Notes: a model not told the origin generated them from the letters alone. 64,000 nucleotides of DNA from Leptospira bourretii (GCF_004770145.1 NZ_RQFW01000010.1:130001-194000); one strand, 5' to 3'; positions 37,103 to 47,428 are shown, numbered from the stretch's first letter. Made by a program: numbers and translations.

Positions 37103-37909
37103 TTGAAATCGTTAACGTTGTATTTTTTTTTGGCATACCTTATCTCTTGGACCATTTGGCTTCCTTTGTATTTGCCGAAATTCGGGATTCATTTTTTACC
37201 AGTGTTGCCCTTCCATCATGCTTGGGGAGCGCTTGGTCCTTTGACCGCTACGTTTATTTTAAACAAACTAGAACATGGCAACAGTGGTGTAAAAAATTTA
37301 CTTTCCCGAATGTTTCAATGGAAGGTTAATTGGTTTTGGTATTTCATAGCGATCTTTAGTCCTTTTGTCCTTCTTGTTTTCGCAACCGTTATCAATTATT
37401 TCAACAACTCAAAATTTAGTTTTGATGGATTGGGAGTAAGCTCTGAATTTCCAGAGTTTGGTTTTGTCTCTTTCTTTTTATACAGTGTCATTGTATACGG
37501 ATTTGGGGAAGAAACTGGATGGAGAGGGTATGCCTTACCAAAGTTACAAAAAAAATGGAACGCTTTGTCTTCGACAGTCATCCTGACGTTTTTATGGGCC
37601 TTATGGCATGCTCCTCTTTTTTTATATCGTCCCGGTTTTATGGCAATGGATGTGTTTGGAATTTTCGGATGGTTTATGTCTTTGTTTACAGGTGCCATTC
37701 TTTTGACCTGGATTTATAATTCCACAAGAGGAAGTATCCTGATGGTGGCTCTTTTTCATGGAACCATTGATATCGTATTTACTTCCGACTCCATTGAACC
37801 AAACACAATGAACATCACTGGGTTTTTACTCGTTGTATTTGCAGTGTTTGTCCTTGGATTGACGGGATGGAGACATCTATCCAAGGTGAATCGCCAGATC
37901 ATAGAGTGA
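37103..37909 (+). CDS. CPBP-family intramembrane metalloprotease
   Basis: A 268-residue membrane protein with about seven helices and the CPBP (ABI) glutamic-protease motifs: EETGWRGY (E136, E137, R141), then WALWHAPLF and ALFHGTIDI with conserved histidines. These form the active site within the membrane. Targets are unknown; bacterial members act in prenylated-protein-like processing or peptide immunity. It starts at TTG 37103 after AGGAAAG; the nearby ATG is out of frame. The end overlaps the convergent peroxidase gene by 11 bases. Confidence 0.9.
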   Translation: MKSLTLYFFLAYLISWTIWLPLYLPKFGIHFLPVLPFHHAWGALGPLTATFILNKLEHGNSGVKNLLSRMFQWKVNWFWYFIAIFSPFVLLVFATVINYFNNSKFSFDGLGVSSEFPEFGFVSFFLYSVIVYGFGEETGWRGYALPKLQKKWNALSSTVILTFLWALWHAPLFLYRPGFMAMDVFGIFGWFMSLFTGAILLTWIYNSTRGSILMVALFHGTIDIVFTSDSIEPNTMNITGFLLVVFAVFVLGLTGWRHLSKVNRQIIE

Positions 37910-38450
37910 ATTTTCCTATTTTGTGGAAATGCTTTGAACTTTGTAATTTGTTTAAAAATCTTTTGATATTCGGGGTCCCGTATTGTTGTTTTGGAATTAA
38001 ACTGGAAATAATCATTCCATCTTTTATCACAAAGAGACCATGAGCTAAGCGATTAGAACTGACAACACCGACACCTAACATTGTTTTTAAGATATTTATC
38101 TCATTTTGGTCACAGTCTTTTAAGCTATAACCATGAGCCTTTAATTGGGGATGAAGTTTTTTAATTTCATTCCAAGAATCTTTACCATCGGAAGCAAGAT
38201 GGATGATTTTTGCTGAAATTTTCCTTTTTTTGATTTCTAGTTCCAAATCTAAAACTTGAGTAGAACAAGCAAAGGATCTTACGTTTGGTAAGGTTGAGAT
38301 AAAAAAAACACCTCTTCTCCGTCTTAAGTTTGGAAATTTTGAATCTGTATTTAAAACAGGTGTTAATTGAAAATCTTCCTTCCATTTAGATCCATTCTTC
38401 GGTCTTTTGCCGGTAAGTTCTACCGGCATATCTCCTAAATATACTTTCAT
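37899..38450 (-). CDS. Tpx-like thiol peroxidase
   Basis: A 183-residue thioredoxin-fold protein resembling atypical 2-Cys peroxiredoxin Tpx. The peroxidatic Cys62 sits in [15 protein letters not shown], matching the Tpx pattern V-C-x-T-Q, and Cys113 (KDCDQ) is a candidate resolving cysteine. It would reduce hydroperoxides in the cytoplasm or periplasm; no signal peptide is present. The start overlaps the cobW-like gene stop by four bases, so it should be under the same zinc-type control. Confidence 0.72.
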   Translation of the reverse strand: MKVYLGDMPVELTGKRPKNGSKWKEDFQLTPVLNTDSKFPNLRRRRGVFFISTLPNVRSFACSTQVLDLELEIKKRKISAKIIHLASDGKDSWNEIKKLHPQLKAHGYSLKDCDQNEINILKTMLGVGVVSSNRLAHGLFVIKDGMIISSLIPKQQYGTPNIKRFLNKLQSSKHFHKIGKFTL

Positions 38451-39688
38451 ACGTTTGATTCTTCTTGCTCTTGTGACTTAATTTCAGACTCTGCAATCAT
38501 CGCATCCCAATCTGGAAAAGGGTCTTCGAACTTTGCCCAAACATCGGGTCCTTCCTTGTATTCTTTGTCACTTAGCAGGCATTTGTCGAGAGAGGCACGT
38601 AGTTTCTTTTCATCCATATCCCGACCAATGAGGACAATCTCTTGGCGCCTATCTCCCCAAGGTTCCAACCAATGTGCTTGCAAATTTTTAAATACTTCGG
38701 GATCATCTGGGATTTCTTCATCAGGAATACTGGCCCACCAATACCCTTCCGGTTTGTAGGAAGATAAGTTTCCCGCTTGGGAATACAACACCACCCAATC
38801 CATTTTACTGGCAAGCCATACAAATCCTTTGGCACGAACCACTCCCGGTTTTTCGGAATGTAACCATTTGTAAAATCGTTCTGGATGGACGGGGCGTCTA
38901 TTTCCATACACAAAACTTTTGATTCCATATTCTTCTGTTTCGGGAACATGTTCTCCCCGAAGTTCTTTTAACCATAAGGGAGACTGGCTTGCTTTTTCAA
39001 AATCAAACCTTCCCGTGTTTAAAACCTTCGTGAGTGGAACTTTACTGTAATCAGTGGGTATAATTTCGGCATCTGCATTCAGCGAACGTAAGATGGTAAG
39101 GAGCCGATTCTTTTTTTCATCCGATAACAAACTGATTTTATTGACAATGATGGTATTGCAAAATTCCACTTGGTCTACTAGTAAATCGACGATGTCCCGG
39201 TCATCTCCCTCTCCGGCACCTAATTCTCGTTCTCTTAAGGATTCTAGGCTTTGAAAGTCTTTTAAAAAATTTACCGCATCAACAACTGTAATCATCGAAT
39301 CCAGAGTGACCAAATCAGACAAACTAACTCCTGTTTCATCTTCAAAGGTAAATGTCTCTGCGATAGGAAGGGGTTCCGAAATTCCGGTGGATTCAATTAG
39401 GATGGAATCAAATTTTCCCTCTTTGGCAAGTTTGGTGATCTCAACCAGCAAATCTTCCCGAAGGGTGCAACAAATACAACCATTGGACATCTCCACTAAC
39501 TTCTCATTGGTGCGACTGAGACTTCCGCCATTTGCCACAAGCCTCGCATCAATATTCACTTCACTCATATCATTGACGATGACTGCCACTCGAAGTCCTT
39601 CTCGGTTGGATAGGATGTGGTTGAGTAGTGTGGTTTTACCGGCTCCTAAAAAACCGGAGAGGACGGTCACGGGGATTTTTTCTATCAT
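38447..39688 (-). CDS. COG0523/CobW-family GTPase, probable zinc chaperone
   Basis: A 413-residue P-loop GTPase of the CobW/ZNG1 group. Visible motifs: Walker [10 protein letters not shown] (12-20), the metal-binding GCICC (70-74), ESTGISEP (near 100) and NKISLL-type NKxD region. The C-terminal CobW_C domain starts near residue 255 ([17 protein letters not shown]). Zinc-regulated members deliver zinc to client enzymes when zinc is scarce. Two zinc-box-like palindromes precede it, one just above the AAGGAA ribosome binding site. The Tpx-like gene follows with a four-base overlap. Confidence 0.93.
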   Translation of the reverse strand: MIEKIPVTVLSGFLGAGKTTLLNHILSNREGLRVAVIVNDMSEVNIDARLVANGGSLSRTNEKLVEMSNGCICCTLREDLLVEITKLAKEGKFDSILIESTGISEPLPIAETFTFEDETGVSLSDLVTLDSMITVVDAVNFLKDFQSLESLRERELGAGEGDDRDIVDLLVDQVEFCNTIIVNKISLLSDEKKNRLLTILRSLNADAEIIPTDYSKVPLTKVLNTGRFDFEKASQSPLWLKELRGEHVPETEEYGIKSFVYGNRRPVHPERFYKWLHSEKPGVVRAKGFVWLASKMDWVVLYSQAGNLSSYKPEGYWWASIPDEEIPDDPEVFKNLQAHWLEPWGDRRQEIVLIGRDMDEKKLRASLDKCLLSDKEYKEGPDVWAKFEDPFPDWDAMIAESEIKSQEQEESNV

Positions 39689-39703
39689 GGATGAATTTCC
39701 TTA

Positions 39704-39720
39704 ATGCAATATAGTTGCAT
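39704..39720. promoter_or_regulatory. putative Zur box 1 before the CobW-type gene
   Basis: ATGCAA-TATAG-TTGCAT is a perfect inverted repeat of six-base arms with a five-base centre. It lies 15 bases upstream of the start codon, directly above the ribosome binding site. The same pattern recurs 49 bases away and again before the zinc uptake operon at 44293. Confidence 0.65.
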
Positions 39721-39752
39721 TTGTTTTGAAAGGGAAATTCTGTCAAGGGTAA

Positions 39753-39769
39753 ACGCAATTTTGTTGCAT
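39753..39769. promoter_or_regulatory. putative Zur box 2 before the CobW-type gene
   Basis: ACGCAA-TTTTG-TTGCAT keeps the CGCAA/TGCAA-N5-TTGCA layout with one mismatch. Its centre is 49 bases from that of box 1, close to five helical turns, which would allow two bound dimers on the same DNA face. It also lies 88 bases before the divergent chemotaxis receptor gene. Confidence 0.6.
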
Positions 39770-39856
39770 CTGTTTTCGGTTTGAGTTTTTCTCAGTATTT
39801 CTCCGTATTTTAGGGAAATCCTTGCTTTTTATGAATTAAGTTCAAATTCTTTAGAA

Positions 39857-41395
39857 ATGCAATTGGATCCGTATTACCTAAAAGCTACCAAAACGATTAA
39901 TTCCATCCGTTCTACTTTACTTGTTATTTTTATCTTAGGAATCCTTGGGAGTCTTGGTTCTCTCCACAGAGACCAACTCATCATGATGCTTATCACGACT
40001 TTCTTTTATGGAGTTGTGGCCTTCACTCAGTTCTTACTTTTAAAAAAAAGAAAAGATCCACATGCCTTTTGGTTTGTTCTCATTGATATCCTTCTCATTG
40101 GTTCCAATACTCTCGGACAAAGTATCATTGATTTGGACATTGCCTCTTCTGCTTTGAAAGATGGAGTGAACTATATCATTTCATTTTTTATTCTGTTATA
40201 TTCGGGATTTCTTTTTTCTTCGAGGCAAACCTATGTGATTGGTGGTCTTTTGACTCTTGTACAAATTGGTTCTCTCGTGTTAGCGGGAATCGCCGGAATG
40301 GAATTTGTTGATCGAAACGATACTCATAAATTGGCTTATTCCATTTCTTTACCTGTAGAGATTGTAAAAGTTTTTTTCCTGGTGATGGCAACAGTTACCA
40401 TTGCAAAAATGGTAGGACTTCTTATCTCCATTCGAGATGAAGCCATCCTTGGAAAAAATACTTCGGAGACACATTCCAAAGTAATGGAAAAACAAAAAGA
40501 AGCAATGGTAGAAACAGGAGAAAGTTTAAATGAATCTGTTTCTTCACTGAAAATTTTTGCCAATGATTTGAATGGCCTTGTTCAAAACCAAGCCGCTTCC
40601 ATAGAAGAAATCTCTGCTTCTTTAACGGAAATTGCACAATCCACAGAAAACTCTTTTTCCTTTGTCAAAGACCAATACAATCGAATCGAAACATTAAATG
40701 AAGAAAGCCAAACCTTAGAAGGTATTGTCAAATCAGTGCGAGTGGAGATCGATTCAATTTCAGGCCAAATCAATGAATCATCTAAGTTTAGTAATTTAGT
40801 GACTCATTCGATGGAAAACTTAAACTCCATTTTAAATGAAGTGAGTTCCAGTTTCCAAAAAGTAGAAGATGTCAACCAAATCATGAAAGAAATTGCAGAC
40901 CAAACCAACTTACTGGCGCTCAATGCTTCCATCGAAGCCGCAAGGGCAGGCGAACATGGACGTGGGTTTGCCGTTGTTGCCCAAGAGGTTGCCAAACTTG
41001 CTGAAAATTCGGCCTCTAATGCAAGTATCATTTCCAAAACCATTCTTAAGTCCAAATCAGATTTACTGAAAGGAAATTCCTCGGCAAAAGAAGCCAATGA
41101 AATGGCTTTGAATCAAAAAAATGAAATGAACCAAATCCAAAATAAGGTGATTAGCTTTAATGAAAAGTTTGTCGACTTGCAAAGGTTAAATGCTCGTGTT
41201 TTGAATTCTCAAAAAGAACTCAAAGAATTGTCTTCCCAATTAGAAACCATTGCCAAAGAACAATCTCTTGGAAATCAGGAAGTGATGCGGGCGGCCCAAA
41301 GTATCGAAGATGCCATCCAAGTGGTGGCGGAAAATACCAGAGTGCTTTCCGAACATATCGAAGACATCCAAAGTTTGGCCAACCGGATCAAGTGA
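39857..41395 (+). CDS. methyl-accepting chemotaxis protein with polytopic membrane sensor
   Basis: A 512-residue receptor. Residues about 15-190 form six membrane helices without a periplasmic ligand domain, and no HAMP domain is apparent. The signalling domain (about 215-512) is a long coiled coil whose hairpin tip reads [20 protein letters not shown], followed by [16 protein letters not shown]. It should couple to CheA/CheW. The sensor probably responds to membrane or intracellular conditions. A strong hairpin follows the gene. Confidence 0.92.
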   Translation: MQLDPYYLKATKTINSIRSTLLVIFILGILGSLGSLHRDQLIMMLITTFFYGVVAFTQFLLLKKRKDPHAFWFVLIDILLIGSNTLGQSIIDLDIASSALKDGVNYIISFFILLYSGFLFSSRQTYVIGGLLTLVQIGSLVLAGIAGMEFVDRNDTHKLAYSISLPVEIVKVFFLVMATVTIAKMVGLLISIRDEAILGKNTSETHSKVMEKQKEAMVETGESLNESVSSLKIFANDLNGLVQNQAASIEEISASLTEIAQSTENSFSFVKDQYNRIETLNEESQTLEGIVKSVRVEIDSISGQINESSKFSNLVTHSMENLNSILNEVSSSFQKVEDVNQIMKEIADQTNLLALNASIEAARAGEHGRGFAVVAQEVAKLAENSASNASIISKTILKSKSDLLKGNSSAKEANEMALNQKNEMNQIQNKVISFNEKFVDLQRLNARVLNSQKELKELSSQLETIAKEQSLGNQEVMRAAQSIEDAIQVVAENTRVLSEHIEDIQSLANRIK

Positions 41396-41446
41396 TCCTT
41401 GTCTAACACCATTAACTTAACGGCTGTCCGTTTCGTTCAGGTTGTG

Positions 41447-41484
41447 AGAGGGGAAAACTATTTGTAATTCTTTTCCCCTCTTTG
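41447..41484 (+). terminator. terminator after the chemotaxis receptor gene
   Basis: Arms AGAGGGGAAAA and TTTTCCCCTCT form an 11-bp perfect stem with a 13-base loop, followed by TTGATCTTT. It ends the chemotaxis gene and precedes the acyl-CoA dehydrogenase gene. Confidence 0.72.
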
Positions 41485-41521
41485 ATCTTTGAGTGAAAGT
41501 CCTGCTTAAGGAGCCGACTGT

Positions 41522-43279
41522 ATGATATCCAATAACTATTTTAACGATAACGATGACCTAATTGATCATTTTGATTCCCTTACTCCTTGGAACGAGGTAG
41601 TTGACCAATACGAACAAGGTTTTGAAGACTTTGCAGAATACCAAAAATCGGGAAAGGAAGAACTCGCGTTCGCTCCTGGAAACTATGAAGACGCCATTGA
41701 ATTTTACCGTTCTACTTTAGAAGCAGGTGGAGATATTGCGGGAAATGATATTTCCCAAGTTTCCAAACAAATGGATGAAGAAGGCCTCAAATACAAAGAC
41801 GGCCAAGTTACTTTCCCCAAACCTATGTTAGATGTCGTTGAAAAAATCAAATCGGCGGGACTTCTTCCATATGGAATCCATAGACATTACGGTGGATTGG
41901 GATTGCCATCTGTCGTACAATCGATGTTATCTGAATGTGTATCGCGCGGGGACGGATCTCTTGCCATCACTCTTGGTTGTATGAACCTGGCAGAAACAGT
42001 AGAACGATTCGGAACAGATGAAATGATCCATGAATTTGTTCCAAAAATGGCAGCTGGTGAACTTTGTGGGGCGATGGCTCTCACCGAACCAAACTACGGA
42101 TCTGACCTTCCTAATTTACAAACCAAAGCGGTGAAAGGTGAAGACGGAACTTGGAAGATCACAGGAACCAAACGTTTCATTACCCATGCTTGTGGTTTTG
42201 GATCTGCACCTTCCATCATTCTCACACTTGCAAGAACAGGAACCACAACCAGTGGGGCTCGTGGGCTTTCTTTCTTTTTAGTGCACTCGAAAGATGTATT
42301 TGTGGCTTCCATCGAAAAGAAAATGGGACTTCACTGTTCTCCTACTTGCGAAGTTGTTTTTGAAAACTCTCCAGGAATTCTTATCGGTGATGAAGGCAAA
42401 GGGCTTATCAAATACTCTATGGCCATGATGAACCAAGCTCGTCTGAACATTGCGGCCCAAGCGATGGGGATTGCGACTGCTGCTTATTTCGAAGGAAAAA
42501 AATACGCAGAAGAAAGAGTTCAGTTTGGTAAAACCATCAACAACATCACTGCAGTGAAAAAGATGTTGGAACGAATGGAACGAGAAGTGGCGGCTATGCG
42601 TTGTATTTTATACGAAGCAAGTTTTGCCGTAGACCAATATCGTTGGAAAGAAGAACGAGGAAAGATGAATGGCCTTTCGGAGAAAGACATTAAAAAAGAT
42701 GAATCTTTCAAAAAATGGGAAAAACTTGCCTCCCTGTTTACTCCACTTTCTAAATACTACATCACAGAAATGGCCAACCTTGTTGCCTATGATGCTATGC
42801 AAATCCACGGTGGATCTGGTTATACAGAAGATTATGATGTAGCAAGACTTTATCGTGATGTTCGTATCACTAATATCTACGAAGGAACCACACAACTCCA
42901 AACGGTAGCTTGTATTGGTGGGATTGTTTCTGGAATGACAGAAACAGGAATTTACCGTGAATACTTAAAATCGGAAATGGCTACGTTTGCAGCAAGCCAA
43001 GGACTAAACGATCTATTCAAACAATTTGAATCGGTTGTGGCTGAATTTGCAGAAATAGATTCTACTCCTCTTCGGGAAGAATTGGCTTTTGAAGTGGTAG
43101 AGTCTGCGGCTCGTTTCCACAATAGTTTGTTACTCGAAAGAAGCATTGGTCGTTCTAAGGTAGAAAGAAGAAACTATCGTAAGTCGATCACGGATGCCTA
43201 CATCCTTGATAGTTCAGCGATCCTTGCGGCAAACCTAACCAAAATTCGTGGAAAGAAAAAAGCACCAGTCACTGCATAA
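41522..43279 (+). CDS. acyl-CoA dehydrogenase family protein
   Basis: A 585-residue flavoenzyme that would oxidise an acyl-CoA at the alpha-beta bond, passing electrons to ETF. The length and extended C-terminus resemble the large DmdC/AidB-like subgroup rather than the 380-residue classical enzymes. Motifs: [20 protein letters not shown] (FAD loop, near 185), [14 protein letters not shown], and [20 protein letters not shown] with [10 protein letters not shown] near 450. AAGGAG lies just ahead of the ATG. The substrate is unknown. The amidohydrolase gene follows 43 bases later on the same strand. Confidence 0.92.
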   Translation: MISNNYFNDNDDLIDHFDSLTPWNEVVDQYEQGFEDFAEYQKSGKEELAFAPGNYEDAIEFYRSTLEAGGDIAGNDISQVSKQMDEEGLKYKDGQVTFPKPMLDVVEKIKSAGLLPYGIHRHYGGLGLPSVVQSMLSECVSRGDGSLAITLGCMNLAETVERFGTDEMIHEFVPKMAAGELCGAMALTEPNYGSDLPNLQTKAVKGEDGTWKITGTKRFITHACGFGSAPSIILTLARTGTTTSGARGLSFFLVHSKDVFVASIEKKMGLHCSPTCEVVFENSPGILIGDEGKGLIKYSMAMMNQARLNIAAQAMGIATAAYFEGKKYAEERVQFGKTINNITAVKKMLERMEREVAAMRCILYEASFAVDQYRWKEERGKMNGLSEKDIKKDESFKKWEKLASLFTPLSKYYITEMANLVAYDAMQIHGGSGYTEDYDVARLYRDVRITNIYEGTTQLQTVACIGGIVSGMTETGIYREYLKSEMATFAASQGLNDLFKQFESVVAEFAEIDSTPLREELAFEVVESAARFHNSLLLERSIGRSKVERRNYRKSITDAYILDSSAILAANLTKIRGKKKAPVTA

Positions 43280-43322
43280 ACCAGTCGATACAAATCCCCT
43301 TCTTCCTTGTTACGCTTGTTTT

Positions 43323-44279
43323 ATGGAAGAAGGGGAAGGTGTAAAATCTTCCAATCAACCTGACATTCGCCTCTCTTCTCCATTTTCGTGGAGGGGAGAA
43401 AATTTCCCTCCCATTTTAGATTCCGAAGCTCCCGATCATTTAAGTCGCATTCGTGATTTAGGAATTCCTTATATCTTCGATATCCACACTCATTTTTTTC
43501 CAGAGACGGTGATGAAACTCATTTGGCGCTGGTTTGATAATGTGAACTGGGCCATCGGATACCGACTGCCAGAAAAAGAAAGAGTGGAAAGGCTCCACCA
43601 TAATGGGATCAAACGATTTACTACTTTAAATTATGCTCATAAAGCAGGAATGGCTTCCTCACTAAATGATTGGACTTATGACAATTATCAAAATTGGGAA
43701 GGAGCTGTTCCCTTTGGAACGTTTTATCCAGAAGAGGGAGTCCTTGCCTATGTGAAACAGGCAGTGGAAGAGTATAAATTCCAAGGATTCAAACTCCACT
43801 GTGAAGTTTCCAAACTCAATTTAAATCTCCCTGAACTTGCCGAAACATTTCTATATCTGTTGGAAAAACAAATTCCGATCCTCATTCATACAGGGACGGC
43901 TCCTCTTCCTGGTGAGTTTACGGGTATCCAGTTTTTTAAACCCTTTCTTGAAACCTATCCTAAATTAAAAATCATAGTCGCTCATATGGGAGCTCATGAA
44001 ATCTCCGCCTATGCTTCGTTACTTTCTAATTATCCAAACCTGGCTCTTGATACCACAATGGTTTTTGTGGATTTTCTTGCGACAGGGAAGGTGGAGGAAG
44101 TGGATGCCGCCGTTTCCTATTTGGAGACTTACCAGGACCAAATTTACTTTGGATCTGATTTCCCAAACATTCCCTACAACCTAAATCATCCCATCACTAA
44201 GGTTTTGGATTTACCCATCAGTGATCTGGCCAAACAAAAAATTCTCTACCAGAACGCAGAAAACTTATTTTTTAAATGA
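43323..44279 (+). CDS. amidohydrolase-family (TIM-barrel) protein
   Basis: About 318 residues with the amidohydrolase-2 (PF04909) pattern: metal motif IFDIHTHFFPE near residue 50, KLHCEVSKLN near 160, LIHTGTAP near 195, a strand-end His in IVAHMGAHEIS near 220, and the metal Asp in YFGSDFPNIPY near 280. It could be a decarboxylase or hydrolase; the substrate cannot be read from sequence. I chose ATG 43323; the frame is open from 43248, which would overlap the dehydrogenase gene by 32 bases. Co-transcription with the acyl-CoA dehydrogenase is likely. Confidence 0.85.
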   Translation: MEEGEGVKSSNQPDIRLSSPFSWRGENFPPILDSEAPDHLSRIRDLGIPYIFDIHTHFFPETVMKLIWRWFDNVNWAIGYRLPEKERVERLHHNGIKRFTTLNYAHKAGMASSLNDWTYDNYQNWEGAVPFGTFYPEEGVLAYVKQAVEEYKFQGFKLHCEVSKLNLNLPELAETFLYLLEKQIPILIHTGTAPLPGEFTGIQFFKPFLETYPKLKIIVAHMGAHEISAYASLLSNYPNLALDTTMVFVDFLATGKVEEVDAAVSYLETYQDQIYFGSDFPNIPYNLNHPITKVLDLPISDLAKQKILYQNAENLFFK

Positions 44280-44285
44280 AACGGG

Positions 44286-44310
44286 GTTGCATTTGCAACA
44301 GCGTTGCAAA
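44286..44310. promoter_or_regulatory. putative Zur box before the zinc uptake operon
   Basis: TTTGCAA-CAGCG-TTGCAAA (44292-44310) is a perfect inverted repeat with seven-base arms and the same five-base spacing as the two sites before the CobW-type gene. An overlapping dyad GTTGCA-TT-TGCAAC begins at 44286. The site lies 23 bases before the start of the first gene of the operon. Confidence 0.68.
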
Positions 44311-44332
44311 TAATAGGTCAACAGAGGTATTT

Positions 44333-45088
44333 ATGAAATTAACTCGTTTTTTCCTATTTTCTGTTTTCACTCTCTCTGTTTTGAATTGTGCGGAACTGTT
44401 TCAGTCCCGTGATAAAAAAGATAACACTGATGCTTTACTCGTTGCCTTGTTTGCTTCCCCTGGTTGTGGGTCTTCTGCTGTTTCCGGATCAGCAGGAAAT
44501 GGAACTCGTTATTTATTTTCCGGTTGTTCCGGTGATCCAACCTCTGTATTACGTGCATTTGGTTTTACCTCCAGCGGGGTTACGTTCAACGCAGGAATCC
44601 AAGGTACAAGTGCTGCTTCTACCATCGTAACCAATGCATCCAGCCTTTCCTCTTCAGGGAACGATTCAAAAGCAGGAATTGAAATTACCTATGTGATGAA
44701 CCAAGGAGATTCTTTTGTGGATGCTTTGCTCCAATCCACCTCTAGTTTTGCTGGTCCAGGAGTTCAGTTTTCTCCAACACAAAGTCAGTGGTTGAACGGA
44801 TCCACTCCTTCAGCTTTTGTGACCACACCAAGTATTGCTTGGAGCTCCTCTGTAGGAATTGAAAAGACAGTTTGTATCGAAGTGCATAAAGAAAATGCGA
44901 ATGCACATATTTTTGGCTGGTCCATCCCTTGTAATTCGGTAAATCGTTCTTCGTATGAATTTGAACAAGAGGATGCTGTGATTACAGGCTTTACAGGAGA
45001 CCGTGTTGGTTTAAAAATCAATAAAGCAGTCATAAAATCAATTACCATTTATTCTACTGTCATAGGAACTGCAGGTTCCTTTCAGTAA
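44333..45088 (+). CDS. lipoprotein of the putative zinc-regulated operon
   Basis: A 251-residue lipoprotein (lipobox SVLNC). The mature part is rich in Ser, Gly and Thr and predicted mainly beta. Two cysteines (GCGSS and SGCSGD) occur near the N-terminus and two more (TVCIEVH, SIPCNS) further on; His residues are few. I recognise no family. It is the first gene after the zinc-box-like palindrome and is followed closely by an outer-membrane protein and znuACB, so a surface role in zinc capture is the best guess. ATG 44333 has AGAGG upstream. Confidence 0.68.
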   Translation: MKLTRFFLFSVFTLSVLNCAELFQSRDKKDNTDALLVALFASPGCGSSAVSGSAGNGTRYLFSGCSGDPTSVLRAFGFTSSGVTFNAGIQGTSAASTIVTNASSLSSSGNDSKAGIEITYVMNQGDSFVDALLQSTSSFAGPGVQFSPTQSQWLNGSTPSAFVTTPSIAWSSSVGIEKTVCIEVHKENANAHIFGWSIPCNSVNRSSYEFEQEDAVITGFTGDRVGLKINKAVIKSITIYSTVIGTAGSFQ

Positions 45089-45110
45089 AAACTCATAAGA
45101 AAGAACTAAC

Positions 45111-46466
45111 GTGAAACCAAACTTTCGTTTTTCAAAAATCAAAAAGGGGGGAATGTTCCTCTCCCTTCTTTTTTCGGTGATTCTTTTTGCGGAAGTCCCG
45201 GAATGGGAAAAGGAATTGTCTGACAAAGAACCAGCTAACAAAAAGAATACGGAATCTTCTGCTAAATCAAAAGAATCGAATTCTGATTGGGAAGCTGATT
45301 TAGAAAAAGATTTATTAGACCAAGAAAAACGAGAAAAGGGAACGGAAGGAAGTCGAGGGATTACCTCTCCAGTTCAATCCAACCAACAAATCAATCGTTC
45401 TGCACAAAATCTTATGATGGATGCTTATGCTGCCATTGATATTGTTGGTGCTTGGGACAGAAACAAACCGAGAGGAACGGGCGAACGAATCGACAACCAA
45501 TTAGACATTCGCACCGCTGAATTTGGGTTTAACGGTGCTGTGGACCAATGGATGCGTGCTAATTTTATTGGTGCCGCTCATGGTGAAAATGGTAAGTATT
45601 TTTTTGAAGTCCATGAGGCTTGGGTTCAATTTCCTTTTTTACCTTTTAATACCTCACTCAAAGCAGGACAGATGTTTATCGATGTGGGTCGTTTGAATAA
45701 AATCCACGCCCATGACCGTGCCTTCACCATGACTCCTATTGTTCACGAAAAATTCATTGGATGGGAATCGGCCATTGATACGGGAGCCGAGTTTAGCATT
45801 CTTTTTCCTTGGAAATGGATTACGCAAGAACTTGTATTAGGTGCTACAAATGGAAGGAAGTGGGGACATTCTCATGATGGTGGAATTCAAAAAAACAATC
45901 CACTGTTGTATGCCCATTTAAAACATTTTTATTATTTTGGTAACAACTGGGGAACCCAATTTGGATTTTCTGGAATTCGATTTGAACCCACAACGGAAAG
46001 GAAAAACCAAAGGCTTTTGTATGGGATGGATGCTGTGCTTCGTTGGAACAGGTCTAATCTAAGTGAAATTATGTTAATGGGAGAAGGTTGGTACCAACAG
46101 GAGATTTTCCCTTCCAATCTCGATCCAATCACCTTTCAAAAAACGAAGGCTCCTACCAAAGACCAGTGGGGGGCCTATGCATTTTTGGATTTTAAATTCC
46201 ACCAATTATGGTCTATTGGTTTTCGTTATGATTATTTTACAGATAAGTCTCTTGTCGATCAAAATGGTGACCCAGCAAAAAATGCCATTGAGGCACAGTC
46301 ATTCCAAATGACCTTTCATAGTTCAGAATTTGGAAAGGTGAGAGGTTCTGTGGAAAGAAGATACATTCAAGATTATTCGAAAGCAACAAACGAAGAAGTC
46401 AGAGAGTATCGTTTTTATATCCAAACAGTTGCTGTTTTAGGTTCTCATCCAGCACATAGTTATTAA
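45111..46466 (+). CDS. predicted outer-membrane porin of the zinc operon
   Basis: A 451-residue protein with a signal peptide ending SVILFAE. A charged linker (residues 35-95) leads into a long beta-rich domain with many Trp/Phe/Tyr-flanked strands (NTSLKAGQMFIDVGRL, QLWSIGFRYDYFTD), the pattern of an outer-membrane barrel. A histidine-containing stretch KWGHSHDGGIQKNNPLLYAH near residue 250 may bind metal. The GTG at 45111 gives a basic N-region; ATG 45153 with GGGGGG before it is an alternative. Placed between a lipoprotein and znuA, it is probably a zinc-passing porin. Confidence 0.72.
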   Translation: MKPNFRFSKIKKGGMFLSLLFSVILFAEVPEWEKELSDKEPANKKNTESSAKSKESNSDWEADLEKDLLDQEKREKGTEGSRGITSPVQSNQQINRSAQNLMMDAYAAIDIVGAWDRNKPRGTGERIDNQLDIRTAEFGFNGAVDQWMRANFIGAAHGENGKYFFEVHEAWVQFPFLPFNTSLKAGQMFIDVGRLNKIHAHDRAFTMTPIVHEKFIGWESAIDTGAEFSILFPWKWITQELVLGATNGRKWGHSHDGGIQKNNPLLYAHLKHFYYFGNNWGTQFGFSGIRFEPTTERKNQRLLYGMDAVLRWNRSNLSEIMLMGEGWYQQEIFPSNLDPITFQKTKAPTKDQWGAYAFLDFKFHQLWSIGFRYDYFTDKSLVDQNGDPAKNAIEAQSFQMTFHSSEFGKVRGSVERRYIQDYSKATNEEVREYRFYIQTVAVLGSHPAHSY

Positions 46467-46492
46467 GAAAAAGAAGAGGGGTTCTAAATCCA

Positions 46493-47428
46493 ATGTATTT
46501 TACTTCTAAGATTGTCAATCGATACGTATTTATTTTATTATTTTTTCTTTTTGTTGGCACACCTTTATTTGCAAAAGTTTCCCTTGTCACAAGCCTTCCT
46601 GATATCAAATACATCGCCGAACAAATAGCAGGTGATAGGGCCGAAGTTTCTGGAATGATTCGAGGAACAGATGACCCTCATTTTGTGATGACTAGACCCG
46701 ACTTCCTTGTCAAACTCAGCGAAGCGGATGTTCTTTGTGTGATTGGTCTTGATTTAGAAATTGGTTGGATTCCTTATCTCCAACAACAATCCCGTAATAT
46801 TAAAATCCAAAAAGGCCAACCAGGGTATTGTGACACTTCCTTTGGTGTGAAGATCCTTGGAGAACCAACTGTGATGATGGATCGTTCTATGGGAGATATG
46901 CATATCTACGGGAATCCCCATTATTGGAATGATCCCATCAATGCCATCCAGATGGCGCAAAATATAAAAAATGCCCTCACTCGTGTGGATCCTTTGAACG
47001 GAGAATACTACGAAGGAAATTTTAATACCTTCAAAAAAAGACTCATCCAACTCACAAAAGAAGAGATGAAAAAAATGGAACCGTATTTTGGTTTGAAGGT
47101 GGCCGTTTTTCATGACCAATTTGTATATTTGGCTTCTAGGTTTAAATTTAACGCCAACTTAACCATAGAGGAAAGGCCTGGAGTTCCACCTTCTGTTCGT
47201 TATATGGATCAGGTGATTAGTTATATGACCGCAGAAAAGATAAAAATTATCTTGATTGGTCCTTACCACAATCCAAAGTATGCTGAGTATGTATCTTCGA
47301 AGGTTCCAGGGAGTGTGGTTGTCACTTTACCCGTTTCTGTCGGAGGAAGTCCAGAGGCTCTCACTTACGAAGATACCCTGCGATTGATGTTACAAAAAAT
47401 ACGTGATGCAAGCGATAAAACCAAATAA
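46493..47428 (+). CDS. znuA: zinc ABC transporter substrate-binding protein
   Basis: A 311-residue periplasmic metal-binding protein of the cluster A-I type. The signal peptide ends at LFAKV (about 27). Metal-site histidines fit the family: H63 in TDDPHFVMTRP, H143 in YGNPHYWNDP and a third in KVAVFHDQFVY near 207. The C-terminal phrase LPVSVGGSPEALTYEDTLRL is also typical. No long His-rich loop is present, unlike many ZnuA proteins. Manganese-binding relatives look similar, but the CobW link and shared palindromes favour zinc. It overlaps znuC by 23 bases. Confidence 0.9.
   Translation: MYFTSKIVNRYVFILLFFLFVGTPLFAKVSLVTSLPDIKYIAEQIAGDRAEVSGMIRGTDDPHFVMTRPDFLVKLSEADVLCVIGLDLEIGWIPYLQQQSRNIKIQKGQPGYCDTSFGVKILGEPTVMMDRSMGDMHIYGNPHYWNDPINAIQMAQNIKNALTRVDPLNGEYYEGNFNTFKKRLIQLTKEEMKKMEPYFGLKVAVFHDQFVYLASRFKFNANLTIEERPGVPPSVRYMDQVISYMTAEKIKIILIGPYHNPKYAEYVSSKVPGSVVVTLPVSVGGSPEALTYEDTLRLMLQKIRDASDKTK

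Noticed and set aside
39306..39704. 132-codon plus-strand frame over the CobW-type gene
   Set aside because: Antisense to the P-loop GTPase and its zinc box; serine-rich shadow composition.
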